Part shown: positions 19,758 to 28,973 of the stretch, one piece after another
Numbering within the stretch: position 1 is the stretch's first letter
How the letters are laid out: each line of letters starts with the position of its first letter
Assembly: GCA_022452285.1 (NCBI GenBank)
Contig: JAKUNG010000014.1
Location: 1-64,000 of the forward strand
Length of the DNA stretch: 64,000 bases
Direction: 5' to 3'
DNA from: Terriglobia bacterium
Lineage (GTDB): Bacteria > Acidobacteriota > Terriglobia > Versatilivoradales > Versatilivoraceae
Made by a program: the position numbers and the translations under genes
Notes under the pieces: model-generated
The model's database searches: none
What the model was told of the DNA's origin: nothing
Seen by the model: only the letters and a program-made list of their open reading frames with translations

Positions 19758-20342
19758 ATGGCTAAAACTCCTCCAGTTCAAATAAAGTCAAATTTAAAAC
19801 CAAAAACATTAGATTTGGGTTGTGGACTATTCAAGTTACCTGGCAGTATTGGAGTAGACATTGTACCTCTAGAGGGAGTGGACGTTGTTCACGATCTCAA
19901 TCAATTTCCTTACCCTTTTCAATCCAATGTATTTGATTATATTCGTCTTTTCCATGTCATTGAACATGTCAACTCTATAGTAAAAACCATGGCAGAAGTG
20001 CATAGAATAATAAAATCTGATGGTCTGGTCGAAATTGTAACACCTCATTATTCTGACACTTCTTCTTGGCAAGATCCTTCACACCAATGGCACCTCAATA
20101 GTAGATCCTTTGAACATTTTGAGACAACATCGGAAACTAATTACTATTCTAATGCTAGATTTAAGATCGAATTTTCTGAAATTAAGCTTCTAAAATTGTA
20201 CAAACTACTGGGCTTTGAATTTCTAGTTAATTTACAAAACTTCAGTAGTCATTACAGATTTTTTAGGAAATTTTGGGAACAGTATCTGTGCACTGTTGTT
20301 CGTGGTAAAGTGATGACCTTTAAATTACGAGCCATAAAATAA
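19758..20342 (+). CDS. Class I SAM-dependent methyltransferase
   Basis: A 194-residue Rossmann methyltransferase. Motif I is LDLGCGLFKLPGSIGVD (near 18-34), the acidic residue follows in GVDIVPLEG, and LFHVIEHV plus the HRIIKSDGLVEIVTPH strand match the Methyltransf_11 pattern. The DPSHQWHLNSRSFEHF stretch occurs in methyltransferases near sugar or surface-polysaccharide genes. The substrate is unknown. It is 36 bases upstream of queC on the same strand, with no obvious functional link. Confidence 0.85.
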   Translation: MAKTPPVQIKSNLKPKTLDLGCGLFKLPGSIGVDIVPLEGVDVVHDLNQFPYPFQSNVFDYIRLFHVIEHVNSIVKTMAEVHRIIKSDGLVEIVTPHYSDTSSWQDPSHQWHLNSRSFEHFETTSETNYYSNARFKIEFSEIKLLKLYKLLGFEFLVNLQNFSSHYRFFRKFWEQYLCTVVRGKVMTFKLRAIK

Positions 20343-20378
20343 GATTTTTGAGAATAAAAAATATACAATACGCTAAAA

Positions 20379-21050
20379 ATGAAACGTAAATTAGCAATAG
20401 TCTTATTAAGCGGTGGGATGGATAGTTGCGTTTGTGCTGCTATTGCACATAGACAGTATGAACTAGCATTCCTGCACATTTCATATGGACAACTGACTGA
20501 ATCACAAGAATTAAACTCTTTTCATAAGCTCTCCAAATTTTATAAAATTGAGAAACTTTTTATCTGTAAAATAGATTCTTTAAGACAAATTGGAGGATCT
20601 AGTCTAACTGATTCCTCAATTTCTGTAGAAAAAGGTGATTTAGAACGACAAGATATCCCAAATACCTACGTTCCTTTTCGGAATGCACATTTTCTCTCAA
20701 TTGCTACTTCTTGGGCAGAAGTAATAGGTGCTGAGTTTATCTTTATAGGAGCTGTAGAAGAAGATAGTTCAGGTTATCCAGACTGTCGGCCTGAATACTA
20801 TCAAGTTTTTAATCAGTTAATTGAAGTTGGAACGAAATCCAAACCTAGGGTTGAAATAGTTACCCCTGTGATTAAAATGAGCAAAAAAGAAATTGTCACC
20901 ACTGGGGTCCAATTAGGTTCCCCACTTCATTTAACATGGTCTTGTTATAAGGACCAAGACGTTGCATGTGGAAAATGTGACAGCTGTCTTCTTAGGAAAC
21001 GAGGATTTCAAGCAGCTGGTGTTGAGGATCAAACCACTTATCTTTTGTAA
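20379..21050 (+). CDS. queC: 7-cyano-7-deazaguanine synthase QueC
   Basis: Converts 7-carboxy-7-deazaguanine to preQ0 with ATP and ammonia for queuosine-modified tRNA. The PP-loop SGGMDS is at residues 12-17, the active-site stretch NTYVPFRNAHFLSIA is present, and the zinc knuckle CGKCDSCLLRKRGF is at the C-terminus. Length 223 is normal. No other queuosine gene is nearby, so the rest of the pathway must be elsewhere. Confidence 0.95.
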   Translation: MKRKLAIVLLSGGMDSCVCAAIAHRQYELAFLHISYGQLTESQELNSFHKLSKFYKIEKLFICKIDSLRQIGGSSLTDSSISVEKGDLERQDIPNTYVPFRNAHFLSIATSWAEVIGAEFIFIGAVEEDSSGYPDCRPEYYQVFNQLIEVGTKSKPRVEIVTPVIKMSKKEIVTTGVQLGSPLHLTWSCYKDQDVACGKCDSCLLRKRGFQAAGVEDQTTYLL

Positions 21051-21134
21051 ACCTCAATCATCTTACTGAAAAAAAGGGTTTAAAAATATATTTCATTTAA
21101 AACTATCGTCAAACGTTGGGATAGGGAGACTTTT

Positions 21135-22208
21135 ATGAAAAAAATACTTCAAAACTTTTTAGTTGTTGCCTTCACAGCAATCCTAATGATGTTTTTGCCA
21201 ACGTTAATTCAGGCACAAAGTGCCCTTTCTGGTAAAGTTATTGACGAAGAAGGGAAACCGTTAGAAGGCGCCATTATTTCGTTTGACCGAGTTAATGTTG
21301 AGCACCATGTTGAGGTCAAGTCAGATGAGACAGGTCGTTATTTCATGGGAGGCCTGAAACCAGCCTTTTACAAAATTGAGCTTATTGTTGATGGTGAAAC
21401 TAAGGCTCGATTTGCAGAATTTAGGATCAAACTAGGCAATGAAAATGTTCTGGATTTTGATTTAGCTGAACTTCGAAGATTAGCCTACGAACAGCTATCC
21501 CCTGAAGAACGAGAAGCAATGGAAAAAGAGCGTTTGCGAAGAGAGGCAGAAGAAAAAAAATTCACTGACATGAAGTCAACCTTTGAAGAAGGTCAGACTT
21601 TGTTTAAAGCTCAGCAGTACCAACAAGCTGCAGTAATTTTCCAAAAAGCTTCCGAGATTGATCCCAGCCGGCATGCGATTTTTGGAGTATTAGGTGAATC
21701 TTATCAACGATTAAAAAAATATGATCAAGCCCTTGAAAGTTATCATAAAGCTCTTGCCCTGCTAGCTAACGAGCCAAAATCCGATTCTGTGGCTCGATAC
21801 AATCTAAACATTGGAATTATCAGGGCTCAAACTGGCCAATTAAAGCCAGCGATAGAGTCTATGGAAAAAGCTGCTACAATTAACCCCTCAGCAACATCCC
21901 TTGCCTTCTACAATCTAGGAGTAGTTCTAACCAATGGAGGATTAGTTGAAGAAGCTATTAAAGCTTTTGAGAGGGCAATAGAGCTCGACTCTAAAAATTC
22001 TAAGGCGCACTATCAACTAGGAATTAGTTTAGTAGGAATGGCAACTTTTACATCAGATGGAAAAACTATTCCTGCTCCAGGCACTATTGAAGCATTCAAA
22101 ACTTACCTCAAGCTAGACCCCAATGGACCTAATTCCGCTCAAGCCAAGAGTATGATTTCTACCCTTTCAGGTAATATCTCAACTGATTTTAATGCTAAAG
22201 AGAATTAA
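21135..22208 (+). CDS. Secreted TPR protein with carboxypeptidase-regulatory-like domain
   Basis: Signal peptide (about 1-28, ending at a QAQS cleavage site), then a carboxypeptidase-regulatory-like beta domain (SGKVIDEEGKPLEGAIISF, about 32-115), a charged helix, and about five TPR repeats between 150 and 335 (for example ASEIDPSRHAIFGVLGESYQ and AIELDSKNSKAHYQLGISL). This combination is common in acidobacterial periplasmic or surface proteins and probably serves as a scaffold. AGGGAGA eight bases before the ATG supports the start. No catalytic motif; partners unknown. Confidence 0.85.
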   Translation: MKKILQNFLVVAFTAILMMFLPTLIQAQSALSGKVIDEEGKPLEGAIISFDRVNVEHHVEVKSDETGRYFMGGLKPAFYKIELIVDGETKARFAEFRIKLGNENVLDFDLAELRRLAYEQLSPEEREAMEKERLRREAEEKKFTDMKSTFEEGQTLFKAQQYQQAAVIFQKASEIDPSRHAIFGVLGESYQRLKKYDQALESYHKALALLANEPKSDSVARYNLNIGIIRAQTGQLKPAIESMEKAATINPSATSLAFYNLGVVLTNGGLVEEAIKAFERAIELDSKNSKAHYQLGISLVGMATFTSDGKTIPAPGTIEAFKTYLKLDPNGPNSAQAKSMISTLSGNISTDFNAKEN

Positions 22209-22233
22209 ACAAGATTTGATAGATATAGTGATA

Positions 22234-23031
22234 CTAGGTTTCCTCAAATTCTAAATCGTCTACTATCCACTCAAAACTTGCCCGTCTTAATGTGAGCGAA
22301 GCATTTAATTTTTGGTATCCCATTTCACCTCGACGCGCCAAATAAATTGAAGTCCCCATTGTCATCTGTCTCTCTTCATTTTGTATTAAAGAAGTAACTT
22401 CAAAACCAACATAAGCAGGATTTTTAGACCCCAATAGGAAAGCTTTCATTTCTTCCTGACTTTCAAATTGAACTTGAAATTCCTGTGTCAAGAGATCAGT
22501 AGCCTTTTGAATATTACGATCAACCAAATATCTCATAAACTTTTTACCAATCCTCATAGCAAACTTCCCCTGTTTTTCACTAACAACATTAAAGGGGAGA
22601 ACAGGTCGACGGGGCACTGACTTTAACCACTTAATGTCATCTGCCAGTATTACATCTTCGATTGCCAGAAATCTAATTTGCTCATGAACGGTACTGCTAA
22701 CTTGATTATTTAGATCAACCCAAATACTTTCTACCGAAACTTGGAAACCACCAGTACTCAAACGAAGAATAGAGGAGATATCAAAATTGAATGTAGCAAT
22801 TCGACCACTACGAACCCTGATAGAAAGACGTTTATCCTGAATATATTTTTTTTCAAGTCGAGCTGTCATTAGTTTTCGAGCTTCAACGTCATGGCGGAGA
22901 GTTCTAGACGACATAAAGGCCTTAACTGCTGCCCGTTTTGAATTTTGGTCAAAATCCTGTGATAGAGCACAGATTGTTGGAAACAGAAGTAAAGCGAAAT
23001 AATATACAGAACGCATAAAGCTTCTTGTCAA
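22234..23031 (-). CDS. Secreted protein of unknown function
   Basis: A 265-residue protein with an N-terminal signal peptide (hydrophobic core near 9-22, ending at CALSQ). The rest looks like two NTF2- or SnoaL-like halves: a first beta-rich part (to about 130) and a second (FMRYLVDRNIQKATDLLTQEF onward). No catalytic residues stand out. The start taken is a TTG with GGAGG four bases upstream; an ATG five codons later is the alternative. It is transcribed towards the TPR gene and convergent with it. I do not recognise the family. Confidence 0.6.
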   Translation of the reverse strand: MTRSFMRSVYYFALLLFPTICALSQDFDQNSKRAAVKAFMSSRTLRHDVEARKLMTARLEKKYIQDKRLSIRVRSGRIATFNFDISSILRLSTGGFQVSVESIWVDLNNQVSSTVHEQIRFLAIEDVILADDIKWLKSVPRRPVLPFNVVSEKQGKFAMRIGKKFMRYLVDRNIQKATDLLTQEFQVQFESQEEMKAFLLGSKNPAYVGFEVTSLIQNEERQMTMGTSIYLARRGEMGYQKLNASLTLRRASFEWIVDDLEFEET

Positions 23032-23336
23032 GACCCCTCCCCTTAGTTTGGTATCTAAGAATTAAGAATATAGTTTATAGATAATGATAAAATCTTAAAA
23101 TCCTAATTTTAGTCTATTTTGAAGGCTTGACTGAATATAAAAAATATTCATTTTAAAATTCCTTTTTCTTTTCTGATGACTGAAGCAATTGGTATATCCT
23201 CCTGATCGGCAGTTAAAAGATAGAAACTATCTCGGATTTGACTTCACTTAGACTTTTCGCTTAAAGTTACCCATGTTGGAAAAACTATTTTAAAGGTCTT
23301 TTAGCTGTACACCTTTACATTAGAGACCTACCTCCA
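23032..23336. other. Divergent intergenic region upstream of cysE
   Basis: About 305 AT-rich bases between two divergent genes. It must contain promoters in both directions. TTGACT near 23249 could be a -35 for cysE but the matching -10 is weak. No gene or RNA seen. Confidence 0.4.
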
Positions 23337-24176
23337 ATGTCAATCCAGGCATCTTCTGATGAGAATTCAACCATGAATCGAGTCCAACAACAATCTGTTA
23401 ATGGTGATTTTGTTTGGCAATCAATCCTTAAGGATGTATCACAGGAGGCAAAAAAAGAAGCTATATTAGCTAGTTTTCTCCATTCAACCGTCTTGAAACA
23501 TTCTAGTTTAGAGGATGCGCTTAGCTTCCACATTGCCTCCAAGCTCGCTAGTCCCAATCTCTCACCTATGCTGATAAGAAAGGTTATTGAAGAGGCTTTA
23601 ATTGATGATGTAAATATCAGTGATGCAATGCGTAAAGACCTAAAGGCATTTCGAGAAAGAGACCCTGCCTGTAATAGTTATGCTGAACCTCTTCTTTACT
23701 ACAAAGGGTTTCATGCACTTCAGTCTTACAGAATCACCCACTGGCTTTGGAAACAAGAACGATTTCAACTTGCATTGTTGCTCCAAAATAGAATTTCTGA
23801 AGCATTCGGTGTAGACATTCATCCTGCAGCACGTATAGGAAAAGGTATTTTCATCGATCATGGGACTGGTGTGGTGATTGGCGAAACAGCTATTGTTGAG
23901 GACAAAGTTTCTCTGTTACATGAGGTTACTCTAGGTGGGACTGGGAATGAAAGTGGAGATCGTCATCCAAAGGTTCATCAAGGTGTGCTAATTGGAGCAG
24001 GAGCAAAAATTTTGGGTAATGTCCATATAGGAGAGGGAGCAAAGGTTGGAGCTGGAAGCGTGGTTTTAGCCGACGTAGCCCCTCACACTACAGTAACTGG
24101 TGTTCCTTCGAAGGTTGTTGGTAGTACTGATGAAATTGAACCCGCAATCGAAATGGATCACCACCTTCCAGATTAA
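23337..24176 (+). CDS. cysE: Serine O-acetyltransferase
   Basis: Makes O-acetylserine from serine and acetyl-CoA, the entry step of cysteine synthesis. An N-terminal helical domain (about 20-160, with the active-site region ARDPAC-like RERDPACNSY) is followed by left-handed hexapeptide repeats: GVDIHPAARIGKGIFIDHGT, GVVIGETAIVEDKVSLLHEV, TLGGTG, DRHPKV and GVLIGAGAKILGNVHIGEG. The catalytic His region (FIDHGTG) is intact. Length 279 is normal. The short C-terminal tail after the hexapeptides, where CysK binds, ends in HHLPD rather than in Ile, so CysK complex formation is uncertain. Confidence 0.93.
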   Translation: MSIQASSDENSTMNRVQQQSVNGDFVWQSILKDVSQEAKKEAILASFLHSTVLKHSSLEDALSFHIASKLASPNLSPMLIRKVIEEALIDDVNISDAMRKDLKAFRERDPACNSYAEPLLYYKGFHALQSYRITHWLWKQERFQLALLLQNRISEAFGVDIHPAARIGKGIFIDHGTGVVIGETAIVEDKVSLLHEVTLGGTGNESGDRHPKVHQGVLIGAGAKILGNVHIGEGAKVGAGSVVLADVAPHTTVTGVPSKVVGSTDEIEPAIEMDHHLPD

Positions 24177-24186
24177 CTCTTGAGAG

Positions 24187-24873
24187 TTGATTATCCTCAT
24201 GGTACGCAGAAAAAAAAATTACATAAGTTTTTTAATTATCTTCATGGCAAGTACCTTTGTTTCATTATCGGGATTATCTTTGACTAAAGAAGATGGCTTT
24301 GTTTCCTTATTTGATGGTAAATCTCTCAATGGTTGGATAACCATTAACAAAACTGGGCAAGGATATCTCGTGAAAAATGGCATTTTGATTTGCCCAGCAA
24401 CAGGAGGCGGAAATCTTTTTTCTGTGAAAGAATACTCTAATTTTGTTCTTCGATTTGAATTCAGACTTCAAGAAGGTTCAAACAATGGTGTTGGGATTCG
24501 TTCCCCTCTTAATTCCCAAGATCCAGCCTACGTTGGAATGGAAATTCAGATCCTCGATAATCAATCTCCACGCTATAAAGACAAACTCCGCTCTACTCAG
24601 TATCATGGATCAATTTATGATGTGGCCCCAGCAAAGCGGGGTTTCTTAAAACCAATTGGTAATTGGAATGAAGAGGAAATTACTGCTGATGGAAGACAGA
24701 TTACTGTTAAATTAAATGGCACTACCATTGTAAACTTTAACCTTGATTCTGTTGCGGATTCTAAAACCCTTCAAAAACATCCTGGGCTATCTCGAAAAAA
24801 GGGCCATATTGGATTTCTTGGACATGGGACTAAAGTCGAATTTCGGAACATCAGAATTAAGGAAATTTTTTAG
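24187..24873 (+). CDS. Secreted DUF1080 (3-keto-disaccharide hydrolase-like) protein
   Basis: Signal peptide (about 8-30) followed by one DUF1080 domain: FVSLFDGKSLNGWI, NGILICPATGGGNLFSVKEY, NFVLRFEFRLQEGSNNGVGIRSP and the C-terminal KKGHIGFLGHGTKVEFRNIRI. The domain is a concanavalin-like sandwich; some members hydrolyse 3-keto-glycosides. Length 228 is normal for a single-domain member. It starts 10 bases after cysE ends, so it may be cotranscribed, although no functional link is evident. These proteins are abundant in bacteria that degrade marine or soil polysaccharides. Confidence 0.88.
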   Translation: MIILMVRRKKNYISFLIIFMASTFVSLSGLSLTKEDGFVSLFDGKSLNGWITINKTGQGYLVKNGILICPATGGGNLFSVKEYSNFVLRFEFRLQEGSNNGVGIRSPLNSQDPAYVGMEIQILDNQSPRYKDKLRSTQYHGSIYDVAPAKRGFLKPIGNWNEEEITADGRQITVKLNGTTIVNFNLDSVADSKTLQKHPGLSRKKGHIGFLGHGTKVEFRNIRIKEIF

Positions 24874-24883
24874 TCTAAATTCC

Positions 24884-25666
24884 ATGAACCATTCTTCACC
24901 TATTCAGCTCACCACCACAGAAAGATTCTCTAAGCGGGTTAAGTACTATCAAAAATATCGACCCAGCTATCCCAATACACTAATTAAGTTACTTCTTGAA
25001 AGCCAGATACTTAAAACATACTCTAAGATTGCAGATATTGGTTCGGGAACAGGTCTTCTTTCAGAACTTTTTCTAAAACGAGGCTATGAGGTTCAAGGGA
25101 TTGAACCAAACTCTAAGATGAGAAAGGCTGCTGAGGCTTTTCTATTTAAATTCTCTAATTTTCAGAGTATTAATGGCCAAGCAGAAAAAACTACACTAAA
25201 CAATGGATCGGTTGACCTTATTGTTGCTGCACAATCCTTTCATTGGTTCAAGCTCGAACTAGCTCGTCTTGAATTTAATCGAATCTTGAAAAAAGAAGGT
25301 TCTGTGGTTGTTATTTGGAATGAATTAGAAAAAGACAGAACAAGTTTTTTGAGAAAGTATGAAGATCTGCTCCTAAAATATGGGATTGATTATTCACGCG
25401 TTCGTCATCAGAATATTTCTGAAACTCAAATAAAACATTTCTTCAGGCCAACCAGAGTTCAAAAACGTGTACTGGTTAATTCTCAAGTCTTTGATCTCAA
25501 AGGTCTGATTGGTCGAACTTTGTCCTCCTCATTCACACCCCTACCTGGTCATCCCAGCCACCAACCTATGATGAACGAACTAACCCAACTTTTTACTGAA
25601 CAGCATGAGGGAGGGCAAGTTACCTTTTTTTATCAAACACTTGTTTATACAGGTAGATTCTCATAA
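24884..25666 (+). CDS. Class I SAM-dependent methyltransferase
   Basis: A 260-residue Rossmann methyltransferase with SAM-binding motif I IADIGSGTGLLSELFLKRG, the acidic residue in VQGIEPNSKM, and DLIVAAQSFHWFK, the hallmark of the SmtA/UbiE-like Methyltransf_11 subgroup acting on small molecules. I placed the start at the ATG at 24884, 11 bases after the DUF1080 stop, because the family begins just before FSKRVKYYQKYRPSYP; the open frame extends further upstream inside the previous gene. The substrate is unknown. Confidence 0.85.
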   Translation: MNHSSPIQLTTTERFSKRVKYYQKYRPSYPNTLIKLLLESQILKTYSKIADIGSGTGLLSELFLKRGYEVQGIEPNSKMRKAAEAFLFKFSNFQSINGQAEKTTLNNGSVDLIVAAQSFHWFKLELARLEFNRILKKEGSVVVIWNELEKDRTSFLRKYEDLLLKYGIDYSRVRHQNISETQIKHFFRPTRVQKRVLVNSQVFDLKGLIGRTLSSSFTPLPGHPSHQPMMNELTQLFTEQHEGGQVTFFYQTLVYTGRFS

Positions 25667-25810
25667 GTTAAGACTAAAATGACAATTATTCATTAATTTA
25701 ACTAAACCAAAGGAATTGAAGAGACTAACAAATTCATAAATTATACTTCTGTTTAGGTAGCAACAAACTACAACACCTTTGGATCTTAGACCAGAAAACC
25801 ATCGACCTCT

Positions 25811-27196
25811 GTGAAAAAAAAGATTATTGACTACGAAAACCTTGACAAGAAATACCTCTGGCATCCTTTTACCCAAATGAAAGCCTGGATAGAATGCTCT
25901 CAAACTGTAATTGAACGAGCTAAGGGCGTCTATCTGTATGACACCAATGGAATAAAATATTTAGACGGTGTTTCTTCCCTTTGGGCTAATATACATGGAC
26001 ATTCTCATCCGACTATTGTAAATGCAGTCAAGCGGCAACTTGTGAAGTTAGATCACAGTACAATGCTGGGGCTAACTAATGTTCCCGCCATACTATTTGC
26101 TAAGAAACTTGTTGAACTTACACCCAACAATTTAACTCGAGTGTTCTATTCAGATGATGGGGCAACTGCTGTTGAGATTGCTCTTAAAATGTCTTTTCAG
26201 TACTGGAGGTTAAAAGGCAAGAAGTATGCCAAGAAAAAAAAGTTTGTTTCTTTCTCTAATAGTTACCATGGCGATACACTTGGATCAGTCAGTGTTGGTG
26301 GAGTGGCAATGTTTCACAAGGTTTTCAAACCCTTACTCTTCCGAACCATTAAAGTATCCTATCCATCCTGCTATAGATGTCCTTTAAAAGAAGAGCCTCA
26401 TTTATGTGAAATTGACCAACTTAAAGAAATTGAAGCTGTTTTTGAAACTCACCACCAAGAAATTTGTGGATTAGTGGTTGAACCTATGATTCAAGGTGCT
26501 GCTGGTATGGTTCTCATGCCAAAAGGATTCCTAAAAAACCTTGAAAAATTAACTAAACAATTTGGAATTCATTTAATTCTAGACGAAGTTGCAACTGCTT
26601 TTGGTAGGACTGGAAAAATGTTTGCCTTGGATCACGAAAAAATAAAACCTGATTTTCTCGCTCTTGCTAAGGGAATAACCGGGGGCACGTTACCACTAGC
26701 CGCTACTTTAACAACCACTGAGATTTTTCGGTCGTTTCTTGGAGAATACGAGGATTTTAAATCATTTTTTCACGGTCATACATACACAGGTAATCCTATA
26801 GCTTGCTCTGCAGCTTTAGCAAATTTAGAAATCTTCCAAAAGGAAAATACGCTTTATAAACTTCAAGGTAAGATCCATTTATTGAAACATCTTCTGAAAT
26901 CCTTCAAAAACTTGTCTCACGTTGGAGATGTTCGTCAACTTGGGTTCATGGTTGGTATTGAATTAGTTTTTAATCGTAGCAGCAAGAAACCTTTTCCTGT
27001 GATACAACGTATAGGTCATCAGGTAGTGTTGGAAGCACATCGTCGAGGAGTTATTTTGAGACCACTTGGAGATACAATTGTGTTAATGCCCCCACTATCA
27101 ATTACATCTGCTCAGTTAAGAAAACTTGTAAAAACTACCTATGATAGTATTCATGCTATTACACAAGAACAGAAACCTCAGAGAAACTCTATTTGA
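25811..27196 (+). CDS. bioA: Adenosylmethionine-8-amino-7-oxononanoate aminotransferase
   Basis: PLP-dependent aminotransferase that makes 7,8-diaminopelargonate in biotin synthesis with SAM as amino donor. Diagnostic motifs are LWHPFTQMKAW (near 16-26), SNSYHGDTLGSVSVGG, ILDEVATAFGRTGKMFA and the PLP lysine in ALAKGITGGTLPLAATL. Length 461 is slightly long for BioA (usually about 430). The start is a GTG at 25811 without a strong ribosome binding site. No other bio gene is in the window. Confidence 0.93.
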   Translation: MKKKIIDYENLDKKYLWHPFTQMKAWIECSQTVIERAKGVYLYDTNGIKYLDGVSSLWANIHGHSHPTIVNAVKRQLVKLDHSTMLGLTNVPAILFAKKLVELTPNNLTRVFYSDDGATAVEIALKMSFQYWRLKGKKYAKKKKFVSFSNSYHGDTLGSVSVGGVAMFHKVFKPLLFRTIKVSYPSCYRCPLKEEPHLCEIDQLKEIEAVFETHHQEICGLVVEPMIQGAAGMVLMPKGFLKNLEKLTKQFGIHLILDEVATAFGRTGKMFALDHEKIKPDFLALAKGITGGTLPLAATLTTTEIFRSFLGEYEDFKSFFHGHTYTGNPIACSAALANLEIFQKENTLYKLQGKIHLLKHLLKSFKNLSHVGDVRQLGFMVGIELVFNRSSKKPFPVIQRIGHQVVLEAHRRGVILRPLGDTIVLMPPLSITSAQLRKLVKTTYDSIHAITQEQKPQRNSI

Positions 27197-27250
27197 ATTA
27201 ATTTCACGCTCTGAGTAAATCAGAATTTCATCCGGGAGATATGTCTAGAT

Positions 27251-28285
27251 ATGATTTACCACGCAAGTATTTTAAAAATTCTTCTCATCTTGGTACTAGG
27301 CTTTGGCTGCGCTGTAAAATCACCTCAAAATAAGGAAAAACATCTCACTAATTTGCGACAACTCACTTTTGGTGGAGAGAATGCAGAGGCATACTTTTCC
27401 TCTGATGGCAAACACCTGATCTTTCAAGCAACCCGGGATGAACATCTTTGCGACCAGATTTTTACTATGGAAACCACTGGGGAAAAAATAACACAAGTCA
27501 GTACAGGCAAGGGCCGGACCACTTGTGCTTATTTCCTCAAAGATGGGGCACACTTTGTTTATGCCTCAACTCATTTAGGGAACGAGCTATGTCCAGCTAA
27601 ACCAGATTATACTAAAGGTTATGTCTGGCCTATTTACCCTGACTACGACCTATTCCTTTCCGATTTTAAGAAGCAGCTTACTCAGTTAACAAGTACTTCT
27701 GGTTATGATGCAGAGGCCACAGTGTCACCTGATGGCAAAAAGATTGTTTTTACTTCTGTGCGCGATGGAGATTTGGAACTTTACACGATGAACATAGATG
27801 GATCAGAAGTTAGACGATTAACTAATAAACTAGGTTATGATGGTGGAGGTTTTTTCTCCCCCAATGGGAAGCAAATTGTTTTCCGAGCCTTCCATCCAAC
27901 CAAAAAGGAAGAGATTGATAGATATCAAACACTATTAGCCCAACACCTAGTTGAACCCAAAACTTTGGAAATCTTCGTCATAGATGCAACTGGAAATAAC
28001 CAAGTTCAAGTAACCAACAATGGCGCTGCCAATTTCTGTCCCTTCTTCCATCCAGATGGGAACCGTATTATTTTTTCCTCCAATTTAGCAGACCCCTCAG
28101 GTCGTAACTTCGACCTATATTTGATCAATGTCGATGGGACTCAGCTCGAACAAATCACTTTTAACAAAACCTTCGATGGATTTCCGATGTTTTCCCCTGA
28201 TGGGAAACAATTAGTTTTTGCTTCGAACCGAAATGGAAAGGTTCGAGGGGAGACAAATATCTTTATTGCTGACTGGATTGAATAA
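27251..28285 (+). CDS. TolB-like beta-propeller lipoprotein
   Basis: Signal peptide with lipobox LGFGC (Cys at about 20), then six or so WD40-like/PD40 blades with repeated motifs: AYFSSDGKHLIFQATRD, ATVSPDGKKIVFTSVRDGD, GFFSPNGKQIVFRAFHP, CPFFHPDGNRIIFSSN and PMFSPDGKQLVFASNRNG. This is the fold of TolB and related periplasmic proteins. A genuine TolB is encoded with tolQRA/pal, which are absent here, so it is more likely a TolB-related binding lipoprotein. Length 344. Ends 23 bases before the glycosylase gene. Confidence 0.85.
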   Translation: MIYHASILKILLILVLGFGCAVKSPQNKEKHLTNLRQLTFGGENAEAYFSSDGKHLIFQATRDEHLCDQIFTMETTGEKITQVSTGKGRTTCAYFLKDGAHFVYASTHLGNELCPAKPDYTKGYVWPIYPDYDLFLSDFKKQLTQLTSTSGYDAEATVSPDGKKIVFTSVRDGDLELYTMNIDGSEVRRLTNKLGYDGGGFFSPNGKQIVFRAFHPTKKEEIDRYQTLLAQHLVEPKTLEIFVIDATGNNQVQVTNNGAANFCPFFHPDGNRIIFSSNLADPSGRNFDLYLINVDGTQLEQITFNKTFDGFPMFSPDGKQLVFASNRNGKVRGETNIFIADWIE

Positions 28286-28308
28286 GTTATACCCATAAAT
28301 TTATCTTA

Positions 28309-28911
28309 ATGTTAGTAAAGTCCTCTAAGTTTTTATCTCGACCCTTTTTCTCTAGACCGACTATTGTAGTAGCTCGGGAACTGTTGGGGTGCGAACTGAT
28401 TCGAGAGTTTCGCGGTATTCAATTATCTGGAATCATTATTGAAACAGAAGCTTACATTGGTGAAACTGACCTAGCATGTCATGCAAGAGCAGGAAGAACA
28501 AATCGAACTCAGTTTTTATATGGTTCCCCTGGACACACATATATATATTTTACATATGGTATGCATTGGATGTTAAACATTGTTACGGAACGTAAAAATT
28601 TTCCGGCAGCAGTTCTCATAAGGTCCATCACTCCTAAGAAGGGAATTGAATCAATGAAACGTTTTCGTTCTGGGAAACCCTTAACCCGGTTAACAAATGG
28701 TCCAGCCAAACTGACTCAGGCCATGAACATCACTAAAAAACAAAATGGCATCGATTGTTGTAATGCTAACTCAATCATAAAAGTTAAACGTGGATCCAAA
28801 ACATATAACTCTCAAATCTTGAAAAATACTCGTATTGGTCTAGGTCAGACCCCAGAGCCATGGTTTTCAAAACCTTGGCGATTCAACTTAAAAGATATTT
28901 CTAAGCCCTAA
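28309..28911 (+). CDS. mpg: DNA-3-methyladenine glycosylase (AAG/MPG family)
   Basis: Excises alkylated and deaminated purines from DNA. The 200-residue protein has the family core VARELLGCELI, IIETEAYIGETDLACHA (catalytic Glu in ETEAY), AGRTNRTQFLYGSPGHTYIYFTYGMHW and NGPAKLTQAMNI. All key positions are intact and the length fits. Probably cotranscribed with the upstream propeller lipoprotein by spacing alone. Confidence 0.93.
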   Translation: MLVKSSKFLSRPFFSRPTIVVARELLGCELIREFRGIQLSGIIIETEAYIGETDLACHARAGRTNRTQFLYGSPGHTYIYFTYGMHWMLNIVTERKNFPAAVLIRSITPKKGIESMKRFRSGKPLTRLTNGPAKLTQAMNITKKQNGIDCCNANSIIKVKRGSKTYNSQILKNTRIGLGQTPEPWFSKPWRFNLKDISKP

Positions 28912-28973
28912 TCTCTCTTCCTTTTATTATCTGTTTTTAATTAACAAACTTCTCCTAATTAGGATTTAATTCA